DNA of 64,000 bases from Endomychus coccineus. Taxonomy: Eukaryota; Arthropoda; Insecta; Coleoptera; Endomychidae. The stretch spans positions 34,398,912-34,462,911 of the forward strand of contig OY294067.1 in NCBI GenBank assembly GCA_958510875.1, given 5' to 3'. The notes under the pieces are model-generated. The model was not told where the DNA came from and ran no database searches. It worked only from the letters and a program-made list of their open reading frames with translations. Positions 1 through 10,290 of this stretch are shown here, piece by piece (within the stretch, counting starts at the first letter, position 1; every line of letters begins with the position of its first letter). A program made the position numbers and the translations under genes.

Positions 1-109
1 GATCTCAAAACAGACCTAAATGACATATCAGTCTAAAAATTTTAATGCAGATTTTCGATTGTATCGCCATCTGTTTTGTTTCTCAGGGACGTTTCACGTT
101 GCCCTCGTA
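1..109 (-). mobile_element. mariner element, 5' terminal fragment cut by the window edge
   Basis: On the minus strand this begins with a mariner-type terminal inverted repeat starting at the TA dinucleotide at 108-109 and reading into a 5' untranslated region. The same leader is seen at 63475 (plus strand) and at 32786 (minus strand): CGAGGGYAA, then a GTCCCTGA-like block, then ACAGATGGC. The transposase frame would lie outside the window. The assignment rests on similarity to the other two copies, whose coding parts are recognisable. Confidence 0.75.
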
Positions 110-804
110 TATCAGAGAAGCATGCCCAAGTGTTTCGTCTTGTGGAATTAAGAAAGCATCCCCATTGATCTGAAAAATATTTTTTCTGAACTCTTCTGCT
201 AAGAGAACTGTTTGAAATTAGGTGAGGTAAATTCGAGGTAATTCAACGAGATTGTATTTATCATACAGAGCGCCATGAACATTCAATATGATGTACCTAC
301 TATAAAGTGCTGATACTATCCCACCAGCAAAATTTCAAACGGAAGTTGTTCCGTTTTATAACCTAGTTCAAATATATAATTTACTCAGGAATATGTTGTA
401 CAGCAGTATGTTGCTCGTCATCACTTCTATTTCATAAATGCTCTGCATGGTAATATTCTGCATAAGTGAGTTACCCGCTTAGTCTGGTGAGAATTACTCG
501 AATATTTAATATCACAACCTATTGCTGTGTGCTGTCAACACGTCGTCTCTATGGAACCGACAATAAAAGTCAGTAATCCAGAGATACTACTCGTGATATA
601 TGCCGAGAGACATAAGTACCTAGTAAAAAGAAATGTCCCTTACTTTGCCATAAAAATATGCAAAGCTGTTTCCTGTTTTATTAATTTATATTCCAAGTAG
701 AAATGTGCGCAATAAGTCTCGGGAATATGGAAAATCCGCATGTGACGTTTGAAAAGAGAACGTAATATTTTCAGTTGGGATATGTATGATTTAATTACCC
801 AAAT
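110..804. other. AT-rich interval, nothing recognised
   Basis: No repeat, ORF or RNA structure I can name. It separates the mariner tip from the piggyBac terminus. Confidence 0.5.
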
Positions 805-1837
805 TTAACCCTTTCGCTACAATTGGGTCATACATGTCTCAATGTATCATCATTCCAAAAAAAACAGGATACAAATTTTTGGAATAATTGGAGAATTTTC
901 TTCATTATGGGATGAGATCAATATTGGAAACAATTTATCGCAACAAAATAATTTTAGCTGCTTATTTTCCTGGGCAGATATGTCTCACTCATATGAATCT
1001 ATACGGGACATATATAACCCAGCAGTATAATGAACAAAATATTTTTATTATAAAAATACAAAGAAAAGTAATAACAATACTACGAACTTACGTATGAGAA
1101 AAACACTCTTTACATATCGGAACATTGCAATAAGCACTACATACTGTTTTAGTTTTCTTTCTACCTTCTTCTGCGCGCAACTTTGGCATCTTCTTCTAGT
1201 TGTTGTGACAACTGGTAGATGATCTTCAACGTTTGTTAAATTATTTGAAGACTAAGATGATCTACCATTATGAGCGTTTACTGACTACAGAGATATTTCT
1301 GCGACATGTATACACTAGCGCTTCTGAAAGGTTCACCATAAAATTCATAAAAGGGATGTTAGGTTTATTACGAAGAGCTCCTTGAAGATGATCTAAGCAT
1401 TGACAGCAGTAGTCAATCAATAAGAGTTTATAAAAACATTTTCCACCATTTTAAAGACTAGCTATCAATTTCATAAAGGCCGGTTAGATTCACACCGCCC
1501 ATGTATGAGTTATAAAATTTTATTGATTCAGGACATGGTAATATAATTTTCGACTCATCTTTGTCTGTTTGTTTTATCTCAACTATTTTATTTCCATGGC
1601 AGTTACTGAGAACCAAAACTTCTTTGGTATTCATCTAGAAAAATTATACGGTACCATTATTATTTTTAGTGCTTTCCCTATCACCTCTCTCTTGTTTCTT
1701 GTGAAAATTGAGCATTTTCCTCCTTGTAGAGATACATGTTCCCACTATAGGAAATGGTATTGTATCTATTGAATTACCTGATGTAAAAAACCGATCAAAA
1801 TAAGATAACTCACTGTTTCAACTAGTTTTTTCAATAC
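805..1837 (-). pseudogene. piggyBac-like transposase, C-terminal part and 3' terminus
   Basis: The element ends at TTAA (805-808) followed by CCCTTTCGCTAC, as expected for piggyBac, which inserts at TTAA. Reading the minus strand from 1837 down, family blocks appear in order: YFDRFFTSG (the DNFFTS block), GTCISTRRK, NTKEVLVLS, then PESIKFYNSYMGGVNLTG (the MGGVD block), a KWWK remnant, NIPFMNFMVNLSEALV, and a C-terminal cysteine cluster RRRCQSCAQKK...KTKTVCSAYCNVPICKECF ending in a stop near 1096. Several frameshifts and stops make it non-functional. The upstream part continues at 3340-4250 after an LTR insertion. Family assignment is strong because block order and spacing match piggyBac transposases. 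Confidence 0.85.
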
Positions 1838-1841
1838 ACGT

Positions 1842-3339
1842 TGTAACGATCCGACTTTTGAAAGAATCGTTACAAATCATTATTCATGATAGAACCCTAT
1901 AATAATTTGAGTATATATCCTTGAACTTCCTCCCAATTAAAGAACTCTATTTTAAATGATATAGTATTTAATTAATACGGAGCGGATTCAACGAACACTA
2001 TATTGTTACCCCCACATTCGAGTTATTAATTAGGAAGGGAGAATCTGAATAAAACCGGTTGCAGAGGATAACTAATCATCTTAGGTGTGACTGTGAATAC
2101 GAGGTAGGTCTTACTCAAAGTTATTAATTAAATTGTTTTAGAGTAGCAATGAATCTTTAATATTTCATTCATAATCAGGCTTACTCTGATGTATACAAAA
2201 CTTTGATTGTTTCCTGCTCTTATAACAGGCACCAAGATCTCTTGATTATAGACATTGTAATTTCATTCATACCATTTATTCAATTGACAAAATCACTTGA
2301 TTCCATCTTTTCTCAATACACGTGGGGTTATTATCGTATGTTTTTTTTTTGCTTTGAACTCCTCATAATACGAACAACGTAGTGTGATCTGAATCGGAAG
2401 AATACGAAACATATAGAGGATAGGCTAGAACTAACCACTTCATATCTATAATTCCACGAGCCTTGTTTCAATACCTTCGATTATAGAGTTAATGTGGGAC
2501 GTTGAACAATCCCGTAATCGTACTAAAGAGGCCTAATAATATGAAATCCACCCACGTGGTTCTAGGAATCACTGAACCATAACTCATATCTTATTTTCAA
2601 ACTCAATTCATTTTTTTTAACTTTGTTTAAATTCATTTAAGTAGTAAATTCTGAATAATTGTCACATACTAAGTTAATCTGTAATTGTAGTTATAATTTA
2701 TCTTGGCTTCACCTATTTAACATTTATCCAGCTTAACTCAGCTATTCACATCGTCAATACTGAGCCATTGCAAATATTAAATTTTACTTCTCTTGTGGAC
2801 ATCCTACTCTTGTATTTTCTTTCTTTTTCGATAGGAGGGTATTGGATCCAATACACTACTAGAGACCTCGCGGAGTCACCATCAGGACCACAGGAGAGAC
2901 ACAGGGGAGTAATTTTAATATCACTGTTGCAACTTTCATTACCATGATGAATTAGATGCTGGTCGTAATTGCTGAGTGAAAGTAGATTGATTACTTCATA
3001 TATAACTGTTTCAATTTTATATCGGTGCCCCGAAAGGGCATCAATATTTGAATATATTTCTTATTGTTTTTATATGCTTTGTTTCTTTTCCTTTTCACTT
3101 ACTACCAATTCAATGATGCTTATTTCTTTATTTATAACAGCATGAAATTCTTCTTTCTTACTCGTGGGGGCGCCCAGGGTTTGTTGTTTAAAAAGTAATA
3201 GGGCAAGTATCATCATTGTTAACGAAAAGGGCCGAACAACCACAAATTTGCGCTAGCTTGAGAAATATCAGTAACTTGGGTAAATTCATCTCTTTGATTA
3301 ATTTAGAATCAAGGGAAGGTGAAAATTACGTAGCTTACA
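1842..3339. mobile_element. solo LTR (Ty3/gypsy-type size of target duplication)
   Basis: A 1,498-bp segment starts with TG (TGTAACGATCCGAC) and ends with CA (ACGTAGCTTACA). It is flanked on both sides by ACGT (1838-1841 and 3340-3343), a 4-bp target-site duplication. It sits exactly where the piggyBac frame breaks: GTLGER on one side and VLKKLVET on the other rejoin if it is removed. I see no second copy of either terminus inside, so this is better read as one LTR than as a short complete element. A short inverted repeat (TTGTAACGAT / ATCGTTACAA) lies at its left tip. The strand cannot be decided. Confidence 0.7.
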
Positions 3340-4250
3340 ACGTTCACCTAACGTACCTTCAATAACTTCATTCTCTTTTCCCGAATACATGTTGAATCAT
3401 AAACATAACGGATCTGCTAGTCACAACGTTCCCAACTTATTACACCTCATATAATAGATTTTGAATTTGGCCATCGATTGGTGCGTACTCTCTGATCTGG
3501 CCTTAGCATAGGTCTTTTTGAAAGACGGAACTACACCTTCAATGTAATAGATCTTACTACAGTTTTCTGTTTGACTTGTTAAGAGCTAAAATCTGTCTCT
3601 GGAAATAGCCTGCTTTATAGCTTCTTTTTCCAGAGATTTGTTGGATGACCAGTAGTGATGAATAACAGGTACCTTATTGTATTCGATAGTGAAGAAGCAT
3701 CCTGTGAAAACCATTATCTCATATGAATCTGTGGGTATTTTTGCTTACTTTTTCATATTCTAGAATTTTTTAGCGCTGATTTGTACACTGAGCAGTATAG
3801 TGGAACAAACTATTGGGAAATAATTTCACGAATATTTCCAGTTCTGAAGACCCTCTTCTATTCAAATCGGCGTGGTAGAACCTGCTCATCCACATCTCCC
3901 CATCCAACTAAATTTAGGTTTTTGATTAACAGGATTTGGGGGTGAATCAATACATGGCAGATCACTTTCAGTCTCGAAATAATCCGATATATTAGAATCA
4001 CTTCCATTTTTCTTCATGGACATCGATTTTAGGTCAGAATGTAGTGGTTTATTTTTCTCCTCATAAATAACTTGGACTTCACTGGGAATTTCAACATCGG
4101 AATCGCTACTAGAGAAAATCTCATTTTGAATATAATCTGATCAACTATCTGATATGGATCTTCATCTGCAGATGACTCAACTTTTGGAAGATGTTCAGCC
4201 AAATATTTTAGCTCCTTTGGATTCAACGGTTGTTTCCTGAAAATAAGAAC
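3340..4250 (-). pseudogene. piggyBac-like transposase, N-terminal and central part
   Basis: Minus-strand continuation of the relic at 805-1837. The N-terminus (about 4226 downwards) begins NPKELKYLAEHLPKVESS and is rich in Asp, Glu and Ser (SSSDSDVEIPSE), typical of piggyBac leaders. Further on come ELEIFVKLFPNSLFHY, then KVPVIHHYWSSNKSLEKEA and ISRDRF, matching the family block LPxIxDYWS...MSRDRF, then FNMYSGK and GTLGER. Frameshifts and stops interrupt it. A possible splice acceptor (TTATTTTCAG) precedes the first residues near 4242. The 5' inverted repeat was not found. Together with the downstream part it would make a transposase of ordinary length. Confidence 0.8.
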
Positions 4251-4735
4251 ATAGTAATTACTAGTCTATACCCTTTTAAGTTTTCTCATGAATACTGTAC
4301 TCTGTACTGAATAAAATTGACCCAAATAACAGTTTTATTGAATTTTCAATGAAGAATACAATATATCTCCCTCAGCAGGACACAACCAATTCATAGAAGA
4401 CTTTGAAGCCTACCAATGACAAGAGGACTTTAATATCGATTTCCTGAAACAGCTACAAGCAACGATAATATGGCAATGCTTATATCGTTTGGATTCAAAT
4501 CATAATTATTATTCAATGCTCTCACTAGCCAACGCGACTAAAGTATGTGCTTAAATATCATATTTTCATTCATTATTAACTGTAACAGAGCAGGCCATTT
4601 TAAAATATTCTCACATATCATCAGTAAAAAAATCTGCTACCAAAACAACAACAAGAACAGAAAATGTAATAAAGTTTAATGAAGATAGATTCATAGAACT
4701 CATCGGAGACAACAATTGGTAAATATTAACACAAA
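4251..4735. other. AT-rich interval, nothing recognised
   Basis: Expected to hold the 5' end of the piggyBac element, but no TTAA-CCC terminus is visible. Confidence 0.4.
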
Positions 4736-5420
4736 AACCAGAAAAAAGCCTGGCCACAAGTCATGACTACTTTCAATAACATGTACAATAAATTTACAAC
4801 CACAAACACCATTACAATCTCACAAAACATGGATCACTAATACAATAATTGGATCAATAAAACATAGAGACAATCTCAAAACAGCGTGAACAGAAATATT
4901 AATAAGCTAAAAGAAATACAGAAATAGACTCAATAGAATCATCATAGAAGCAAAGAGTTAATATTATTCTAAACGAATAGGTACCAATAATGAAAATTTG
5001 AAAAAATATACAAACTAATCAATGAGGTCACAAACAATAATACAGAAAAAACTAACAATGACGTAGCACGCATAACCGATACAAATAACAGTCTCGTTCA
5101 TAGTGACAAACACAAGACTGACTACTACAATAACTACAAAGCTAACAATTCAATGTTTCTCAATCCAATGAACAAAAATGAAATCGGAAGCTTCATAAAC
5201 ACTTTGAAAAGTAAATTCCTCAGGAATAGGTGATATTACCGCTAAGCTAGTGAAAAAATCAAGATAGGAAATAACCCATATCAGCACTAGCTTCTAGATG
5301 TACGAAAAGTCTTTAAAACAAACCACTGTATCTCATAAAATCAACATGGACGTCCAACACTATCTGACAACAAAAAAGAAATACCAAGCTATTTCAAATT
5401 GTCATAGTATAAAACTTAAC
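4736..5420 (+). pseudogene. non-LTR retrotransposon relic (endonuclease-RT linker and start of RT)
   Basis: Plus-strand translation in shifting frames gives the familiar segment between endonuclease and reverse transcriptase: TWITNTIIGSIKHRD, a Lys/Asn-rich stretch with YRNRLNRIIIEAKS and IYKLINEVTNN, then SMFLNPMNKNEIGSFINTLK followed by a remnant of the NITAKLVK block that begins the RT domain. This order matches jockey/CR1-type elements. Many stops are present and the copy fades out near 5420, before the catalytic motifs. Confidence 0.55.
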
Positions 5421-6650
5421 CCAATCTTTCAAACTATACTTTGCGAATTGTATGCACTACAAATGAATTAAATAATTAGATCCTTATTTCCTCTGTAATC
5501 CGCATATCTTCCTGTTTCAACTGATACATCATGGATATTGCACTGAACATGCAAGCGTCTTGTAGATCTAAGTTGGAGATGTGATACAAGGATCACATTG
5601 TCAAGGTGTTGTCCGTATATAAAAATAGGATATGTCTGTATGAGCATGTTCAATCGCTGGCTCAAAACCGCGTCAGATTTAACTGTCCATTATTAGCGAC
5701 ATCCGTTATAATAGTGTCAATTTTAATGAGGTTCTACTGCGGTTAAAAAAGAAATATTGTTCTTGGTCTCGCGAAGCCACTGAAAGTTCCGAAGCCATCA
5801 GTCAGTAGCATCCTTCGTCTATCGGTTATGAGTCTAAAATTATGGGATGAATCTTGTTGTTTAATAGTACGTTTCAAAATCCTTTCGCAATAGTATGATA
5901 TCACGGTTTATGCCGCGTTCTAACAACTCAATAGTTACCTCCACAGTTATTATTGAAGTAATTCATCTTGAGGAGACAAAATTTGTTCCTGTAAGATATA
6001 AAGTTAGTTTTATGAGTGTAGTTGTTTCAAGAGTAAATCCATAAATTGGTGGTTTCATTATTTTTGAGGGCACTGTATGGGTAAAATAAGCTTATGCAAA
6101 CTGTAGATCGCACATTCATTCCAGAGCATTGATGCAAAAGGCTACTACTACTGGAAATGGACTCAACCTATTGTTCGAGCGGATTGTGCTTTATTGTTCA
6201 TTTGTGTACGACGTACGTACTAGTGATACGGGGCCTCCCGAGATCCTGCATTGTACTGATTTATTCACAACCGATTGTATCCCCATGAAAAAGTTCCAGC
6301 ATTTTTTAAATCCTAACTGAATACTACGCCACTCTACCAAATGTTATTCAACCTGAAATCAGTCTATAAACACACATGGAGCTTTGAATTACCCTATTGC
6401 AATTTACGATATTAACCCACAATTGAGTAAAAACATCACATGAGGACCTATTCGGCGATTCAATTTATAACGAAAACCATAATCTGCTTGTTCTCTCAAT
6501 TGTATTTAGTTTTTCAAAATAAAACTCTAGGATACCTACATCAACTATTAGTCGAGGAAATAAAGTACAAAAATGACCTCCAGCTAGAAAATATTTGCTC
6601 TTGTCCGCTTTTTGTTTTTAGTAGAAATGTTAAGTTGCATTTTTAAGTCC
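5421..6650. other. interval without a recognised gene
   Basis: Contains short open frames on both strands (for example at 5468-5665 and 6129-6320), none with recognisable domains. Probably old repeat or neutral sequence. Confidence 0.4.
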
Positions 6651-7060
6651 AAAAATGCATTTTTTTCGATGCACTGTTTTCACGTATAATAATATCTAAT
6701 ATATATCCACTAAAATTAGTCCAAATCGGTTTCTCGGGGGTTTTTGTGATCGCTGATCACGATTCTGATGTCTGAATAGTGCTACAATACTTATGTGGGC
6801 CCGTGCAACAAGGGTCATCCTCAGGGAATGCTCGTCAATTCTCTCTAAAATGGAATGAAACTTTTTATCCGGGGGTTTTTCGAATCTCTGATCACATATA
6901 TTTCATTGAAATTATACCTGGAGTCCAGGATAGCGTAGTAACCTAGGTCATCTTCAGGACACTTCCTTCAAATGTTGTAAACATGCTATTTCACTTGTTA
7001 TCTGAGGGCTTTTGGGATCGCTGATCATGATTCTGATGTCTGAATAATACTAAAATTCAT
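6651..7060. repeat. tandem repeat of about 134 bp, three degenerate units
   Basis: A block of the form GGGGTTTTTGNGATCGCTGATCA recurs at about 6736, 6870 and 7003, with matching sequence between the blocks (GGTCATCYTCAGG at about 6812 and 6947). The first and third units also share GATTCTGATGTCTGAATA. The spacing is about 134 bp. A related block appears inverted in the foldback at 29395-29840. Confidence 0.7.
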
Positions 7061-7110
7061 CTGGAGAAACAAGTGCAGCCAATAATTGCACAGATATATC
7101 AACAAAAACA

Positions 7111-7227
7111 ATGACAGAAGATGAAGAATCAGACTCAGAAGAAGTTGTAATTGAGAGAAAAGATGAAAAAGATAATATTAATTATAATTCAATAGATTTA
7201 TTTGAAAATAATGATGATAATTAAATC
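7111..7227 (+). other. short acidic frame, possible C-terminal exon
   Basis: Encodes a 38-residue Asp/Glu-rich tail (MTEDEESDSEEVVIERKDEK...) ending in a stop just before the LINE fragment. The frame is open upstream to about 7065. No domain is recognisable, and it may simply be the tail of an unidentified transposon protein. Confidence 0.2.
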
Positions 7228-7234
7228 ACGGAAA

Positions 7235-8050
7235 AATCATGAAAATTACCAGAGCGAGCCACACCAAATATCTAGGTATCACCATAGATCCCCACCTTAG
7301 ATGGGATATACATGTTAGCAACGTTTCGAAAACTCTCAGGTATATGTTATATAAATTCAAATATCTAAGAACAATCCACGATACAACTCAACTTAAAACG
7401 ATATACCACGCCTTAGTACAATCTCGCCTGCAATATTCCATTCTCAGTTGGGGTGGCTTACTTGACACTCACCTAAAAAAATGGAAGTATTGCAAAAAAA
7501 AATACTCAGAACAACGTACTACAAAAAAAATATTATCCATTTAACTCTATTTTCAGGGATTCACTAGTACTCGATATAAAACAACTATGCATGTATAACA
7601 TTATATTATTTATTTACAAAAATAAAAAAATCCTTCGAAATCTCGAACATAACTATAACAACCACAATAAATCTGAGGGCAGCGTACAAGTCACTGTAAC
7701 AAAAAAAAAACATTGAACAACACACATATCATTACCTCAGCAGTAATATATTCAACTATCCACCTGAAAAATACAAGATGTATATACGTGAAATAAATAA
7801 CGTAAATATTATGAAAAGAATTTTCAAAAGGTATTTGCTAGACCTGAATAGGGATGTTGTTCATAATATAATCACAAATAATAGCAAATAACCAAAGCAT
7901 AATACTATATTGCCTACTCATTTTCTAAAATCATACTTTATAACTTTATACGATTATGTTAGATTAGTTAATAAGTTAGTTTTTAAGCGCCTTAGGCACT
8001 AATTGAATATGTTTGTTACTTATATAACGTACTAGCATACAAAAAGCGAA
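7235..8050 (+). pseudogene. non-LTR retrotransposon, RT C-terminal region and 3' end
   Basis: The open frame at 7239-7544 carries the post-catalytic RT block: KYLGITIDPHLRWDIHV, then LRTIHDTTQLKTIYHALVQS and LQYSILSWGG, the YLGI...W..HI...IY.AL..S...YG...WG pattern of jockey/CR1-like elements. After a frameshift near 7500 the tail continues (NLLFRDSLVLDIKQLCMYNII, FIYKNKKIL) to about 7890, with the usual Lys-rich C-terminus. The catalytic motifs are absent, so this is a 5'-truncated copy, as is normal for LINE insertions. The 3' boundary is approximate. It resembles the copy at 15848-16573. Confidence 0.75.
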
Positions 8051-8216
8051 GAGAGGAGCAAAAATATATATATGTGCATATCATGTCTTAGAAGGAAGAG
8101 TACCCATGCACAACTTCGGTTTTAGTGCGATTCCTCATGTTTGTCTGTAAGAAACGTCTTATCTTCATTATAAAGATTGCCTTATATATTGTATATCGAT
8201 ATTTACAGAATAAACA

Positions 8217-8250
8217 TCATTATTATTATATTATTATTATTATTATATAT
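8217..8250. repeat. ATT microsatellite
   Basis: Simple ATT/TAT repeat immediately before the PLE-1 terminal sequence. Confidence 0.85.
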
Positions 8251-8297
8251 GAATTCTCGGGAAATAGGTCACATTAACACTTATGCTTTATATTTTC

Positions 8298-8339
8298 GTC
8301 TTTACGTACGTTTCGGTCTTACGACCATCATCAGAAGAC
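8298..8339 (-). ncRNA. hammerhead ribozyme (PLE-1), all core positions intact
   Basis: On the minus strand the sequence has stem I (GTCTT paired with AAGAC), the core CTGATGA, stem II (GGTC-GTAA-GACC), the core GAAA, a very short self-complementary stem III (ACGTACGT) and an NUH site (GTA) before the 3' arm of stem I. This is the minimal type-I layout known from PLEs and related retroelements. The tiny stem III suggests action as a dimer. An extra U precedes stem II, as in the other copies. Confidence 0.85.
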
Positions 8340-8921
8340 TTATTATGTCTAAAACGAGATTTCTTAAAACTGATTGTATTAGTACAAAGCGTCTTTATCG
8401 CACCAAGTTCAATCAAAAATACCCACGTCGCCGAAACGAACAGAACCACAATTAATCGCAATTGTACCACATCATCGATTATTCGTGGTTCTTCATCATT
8501 GAAGAAAGAATAAACAAAATTTACAATGGAACGTCATATATAAATAACATAAACTAAAATACAGATAATTTTATAACATTACCATACATTCCGGAGACCT
8601 CAGAAAAAAATTAGAAATGCTTAGAAAAGTATGATACAAATGTTGTGCCTAAACCTACTCCCTGTGTTGAGAAATATTCTTCTAATCGAACACCTTTAAA
8701 CCTAAAGATAAACAAACCTACACATTATACAAATTGAATTGTTAAGATTGCGTTGGGACTTATACAGGAATCTCTAAACAATATTTACAGAAAAGAATGT
8801 ATGGTCATAAGTATTGCCCAAGAAACAAAAACTTCCACCGCCCTTGCTAAACACTGTTTTGATTACAACCATGAATTCGATTACAAAAATGTTAATATTT
8901 TAACTAAGGAAACCAATTATT

Positions 8922-9176
8922 AACTTTAAATGAAACAACTATTACAAGTTCGATTTTCACAAGTTTATTAAGAATGTGACTAGTTTTGCTACCACCGTAG
9001 CTTCTTCAAACGTATTACAAAGTACTTTGTAATATTGTAATACGTTTGAAGAAGCTACGGTGGTAGCGAAATTATTGTCACATACTTAATAAACTTGTGA
9101 AAATCGAACTTGTAATAGTTGTTTTATTTAAAGTTGATAATGGATTTTCATTACGTAATGGCTGATTCTGTCCAAG
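8922..9176. mobile_element. foldback (hairpin) element inserted in PLE-1, 9-bp target duplication
   Basis: The two arms (about 8922-9027 and 9030-9135) are near-perfect reverse complements, beginning AACTTTAAATGAAAC and ending in TTTAAAGTT, with almost no loop. The insertion, including 41 bp beyond the right arm, is bounded by CCAATTATT at 8913-8921 and 9177-9185. Uninserted PLE-1 copies have a single CCAATTATTATAAAAG here, so this is a 9-bp target duplication. Nine base pairs is usual for Mutator-like and foldback elements. No coding capacity. Confidence 0.8.
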
Positions 9177-9299
9177 CCAATTATTATAAAAGATCTATTC
9201 TGGAGATGATTCACATAAAACGTGACTCCAAGTCTGTATATCATAGAACAGACATTCAGTCATTAGGTCAGATTTATACTAATTTAATTAATTAAAGCC

Positions 9300-9570
9300 C
9301 TTGAAAATTCCTACATACGTCTTTATAATGTTAGAAGTATATTTTAGCTAGAATGCTCAAATAGCAATATTTCGAATAAGGTCTGACAACGTTTCTCTAT
9401 TACCTCATAAATCTTTAATATCTGGTTCGAAAGTGGATACTTGAGCATTATATTTTTTGGTTTCAGTCGTATACTGACTTTATTTGACATGAGTTCGTAT
9501 ATCATAAGAAAACTGTTAAGCAGTGGATTCTTTATACATATTCATATACTTAAGACACTAACGTGTAACG
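9300..9570. other. PLE-1 3' untranslated region
   Basis: Matches in reverse orientation the stretch downstream of the GIY-YIG frame at 13860-14100 (shared features include GTCTTTATAA near the stop codon and AATCTTT..TATCTGGTTCGAAAGTGGATACTTGAG). No gene. Confidence 0.55.
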
Positions 9571-9703
9571 ATTTCGATTATTCGTGTTTCTGTTCGTTTC
9601 GGCGACGTGAGCATTTTTAATTGAAATTGGTGCTATAAGGACGCTTTGTGCTGATATAATTAGTTTTAAGAAATCCCGCTTTGGACGTAATACGTCTTCT
9701 GAT

Positions 9704-10073
9704 GTGAGAAGTGACTCCGCTAAGCGTCAACTGTGGCGTAGTACCAAAAAGGGTGGCGCAGTAGTCGAAGAGTGTTCTCTGACAACTGTCATTCTTGACT
9801 TGTGAACACAAGGAATACCTGCGTTTTTAGAAACAAATTACGAAACCGTGCATTGTGCCGAAATGCAAACGGGGTACAAAAGTGTAAAGCAAGAAACTTC
9901 TGTTTTTAAAGTGCCGAAAGATGCGGGAATGCGAAAAAAGTGGATGCTTGCGATTCCGGAAAGAAATCGTTTTAACGAGGTCTCTTATGTGTGCGAAAAA
10001 GGGGAAGTTATTTTTAAGGTGAGTAATACATTTTGACAAGAGTAACAGCTCTATTCCTCTCTCAAATCAGAAT
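9704..10073 (+). mobile_element. THAP-domain exon inside a short repeated element (copy 1)
   Basis: A 370-bp unit, repeated in inverse orientation at 38428-38835, starts TGAGAAGTGACTCCGC and ends ATCAGAAT. It encodes the start of a THAP zinc finger, a DNA-binding fold (C2CH) found in P-element-like transposases and their domesticated relatives: KPCIVPKCKRG, then SVFKVPKDAGMRKKWMLAIP and SYVCEK. A one-base loss relative to copy 2 (three As instead of four after TGC near 9865) puts the first Cys pair out of frame with the rest. The coding part ends at a good splice donor (AAG|GTGAGT near 10018), so it looks like a first exon. The parent transposase body is absent. Confidence 0.65.
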
Positions 10074-10226
10074 ACTTAGTAACACTGCTTGCGATTCCGG
10101 AAAGAAATCATTTTACCACTTCGATCCAAGCGCTAGCTAGTGGCTGAGCGAGGGACTATGAGTTTGGCGACGCGTAAGAGACTCATGTCAAACATACGAG
10201 TTCCCAGACCTGTATGTACGACCGTG
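10074..10226. repeat. sequence repeated at 38852-38884, and a partial echo of the THAP exon
   Basis: Positions 10088-10108 repeat part of the THAP exon (TTGCGATTCCGGAAAGAAAT). Positions 10197-10228 (GAGTTCCCAGACCTGTAT then ACGACCG) recur next to the second THAP element, so both copies share extra flanking sequence. Confidence 0.5.
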
Positions 10227-10290
10227 GTCTGTCCTATTTCTCTAGAATTTATATATGATTCATACCTGGGTCAAGAATCATTATCAATTA
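10227..10290 (-). repeat. PLE-1 terminal fragment
   Basis: CCTATTTCTCTAGAATTTATATATGATTCATACCTGGGTCAAGAATCATT-type end, also found at 14735-14786, 37770-37825 and (reverse) 12967-13010. No internal PLE sequence remains. Confidence 0.6.

Larger units (their letters stand above)
8250..9703 (+). mobile_element. PLE-1 Penelope-like element with GIY-YIG remnant, inverted terminal repeat at 5' side
   Basis: The left end is the shared PLE-1 terminus ATTCTCGGGAAATAGG followed by a hammerhead motif on the minus strand. The plus strand from about 8540 to 9295 then carries a degenerate copy of the C-terminal GIY-YIG endonuclease region seen intact at 14106-14693: ACATTCCGGAGACC, the TATACAGGAATCTC(T)AAACAATAT block (GISKQYLQ), ATGTATGGTCATAAG (MYGHK) and CACTGTTTTGATTACAACC. 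A foldback element interrupts it at 8922-9176. On the right (9570-9703) the terminal repeat returns in plus orientation and stops inside its ribozyme (ACGTCTTCTGATG), where the THAP element begins. Frames are broken throughout. Confidence 0.7.

Noticed and set aside
3164..3185. GGGGGCGCCCAGGG as a primer-binding site
   Set aside because: It lies inside the 1,498-bp segment whose ends and 4-bp duplications already define it as one LTR, and no repeated LTR copy flanks it.
5468..5665. 65-codon minus frame with regular His/Arg spacing, possible zinc finger
   Set aside because: Cysteines and histidines do not fit any zinc-finger spacing.
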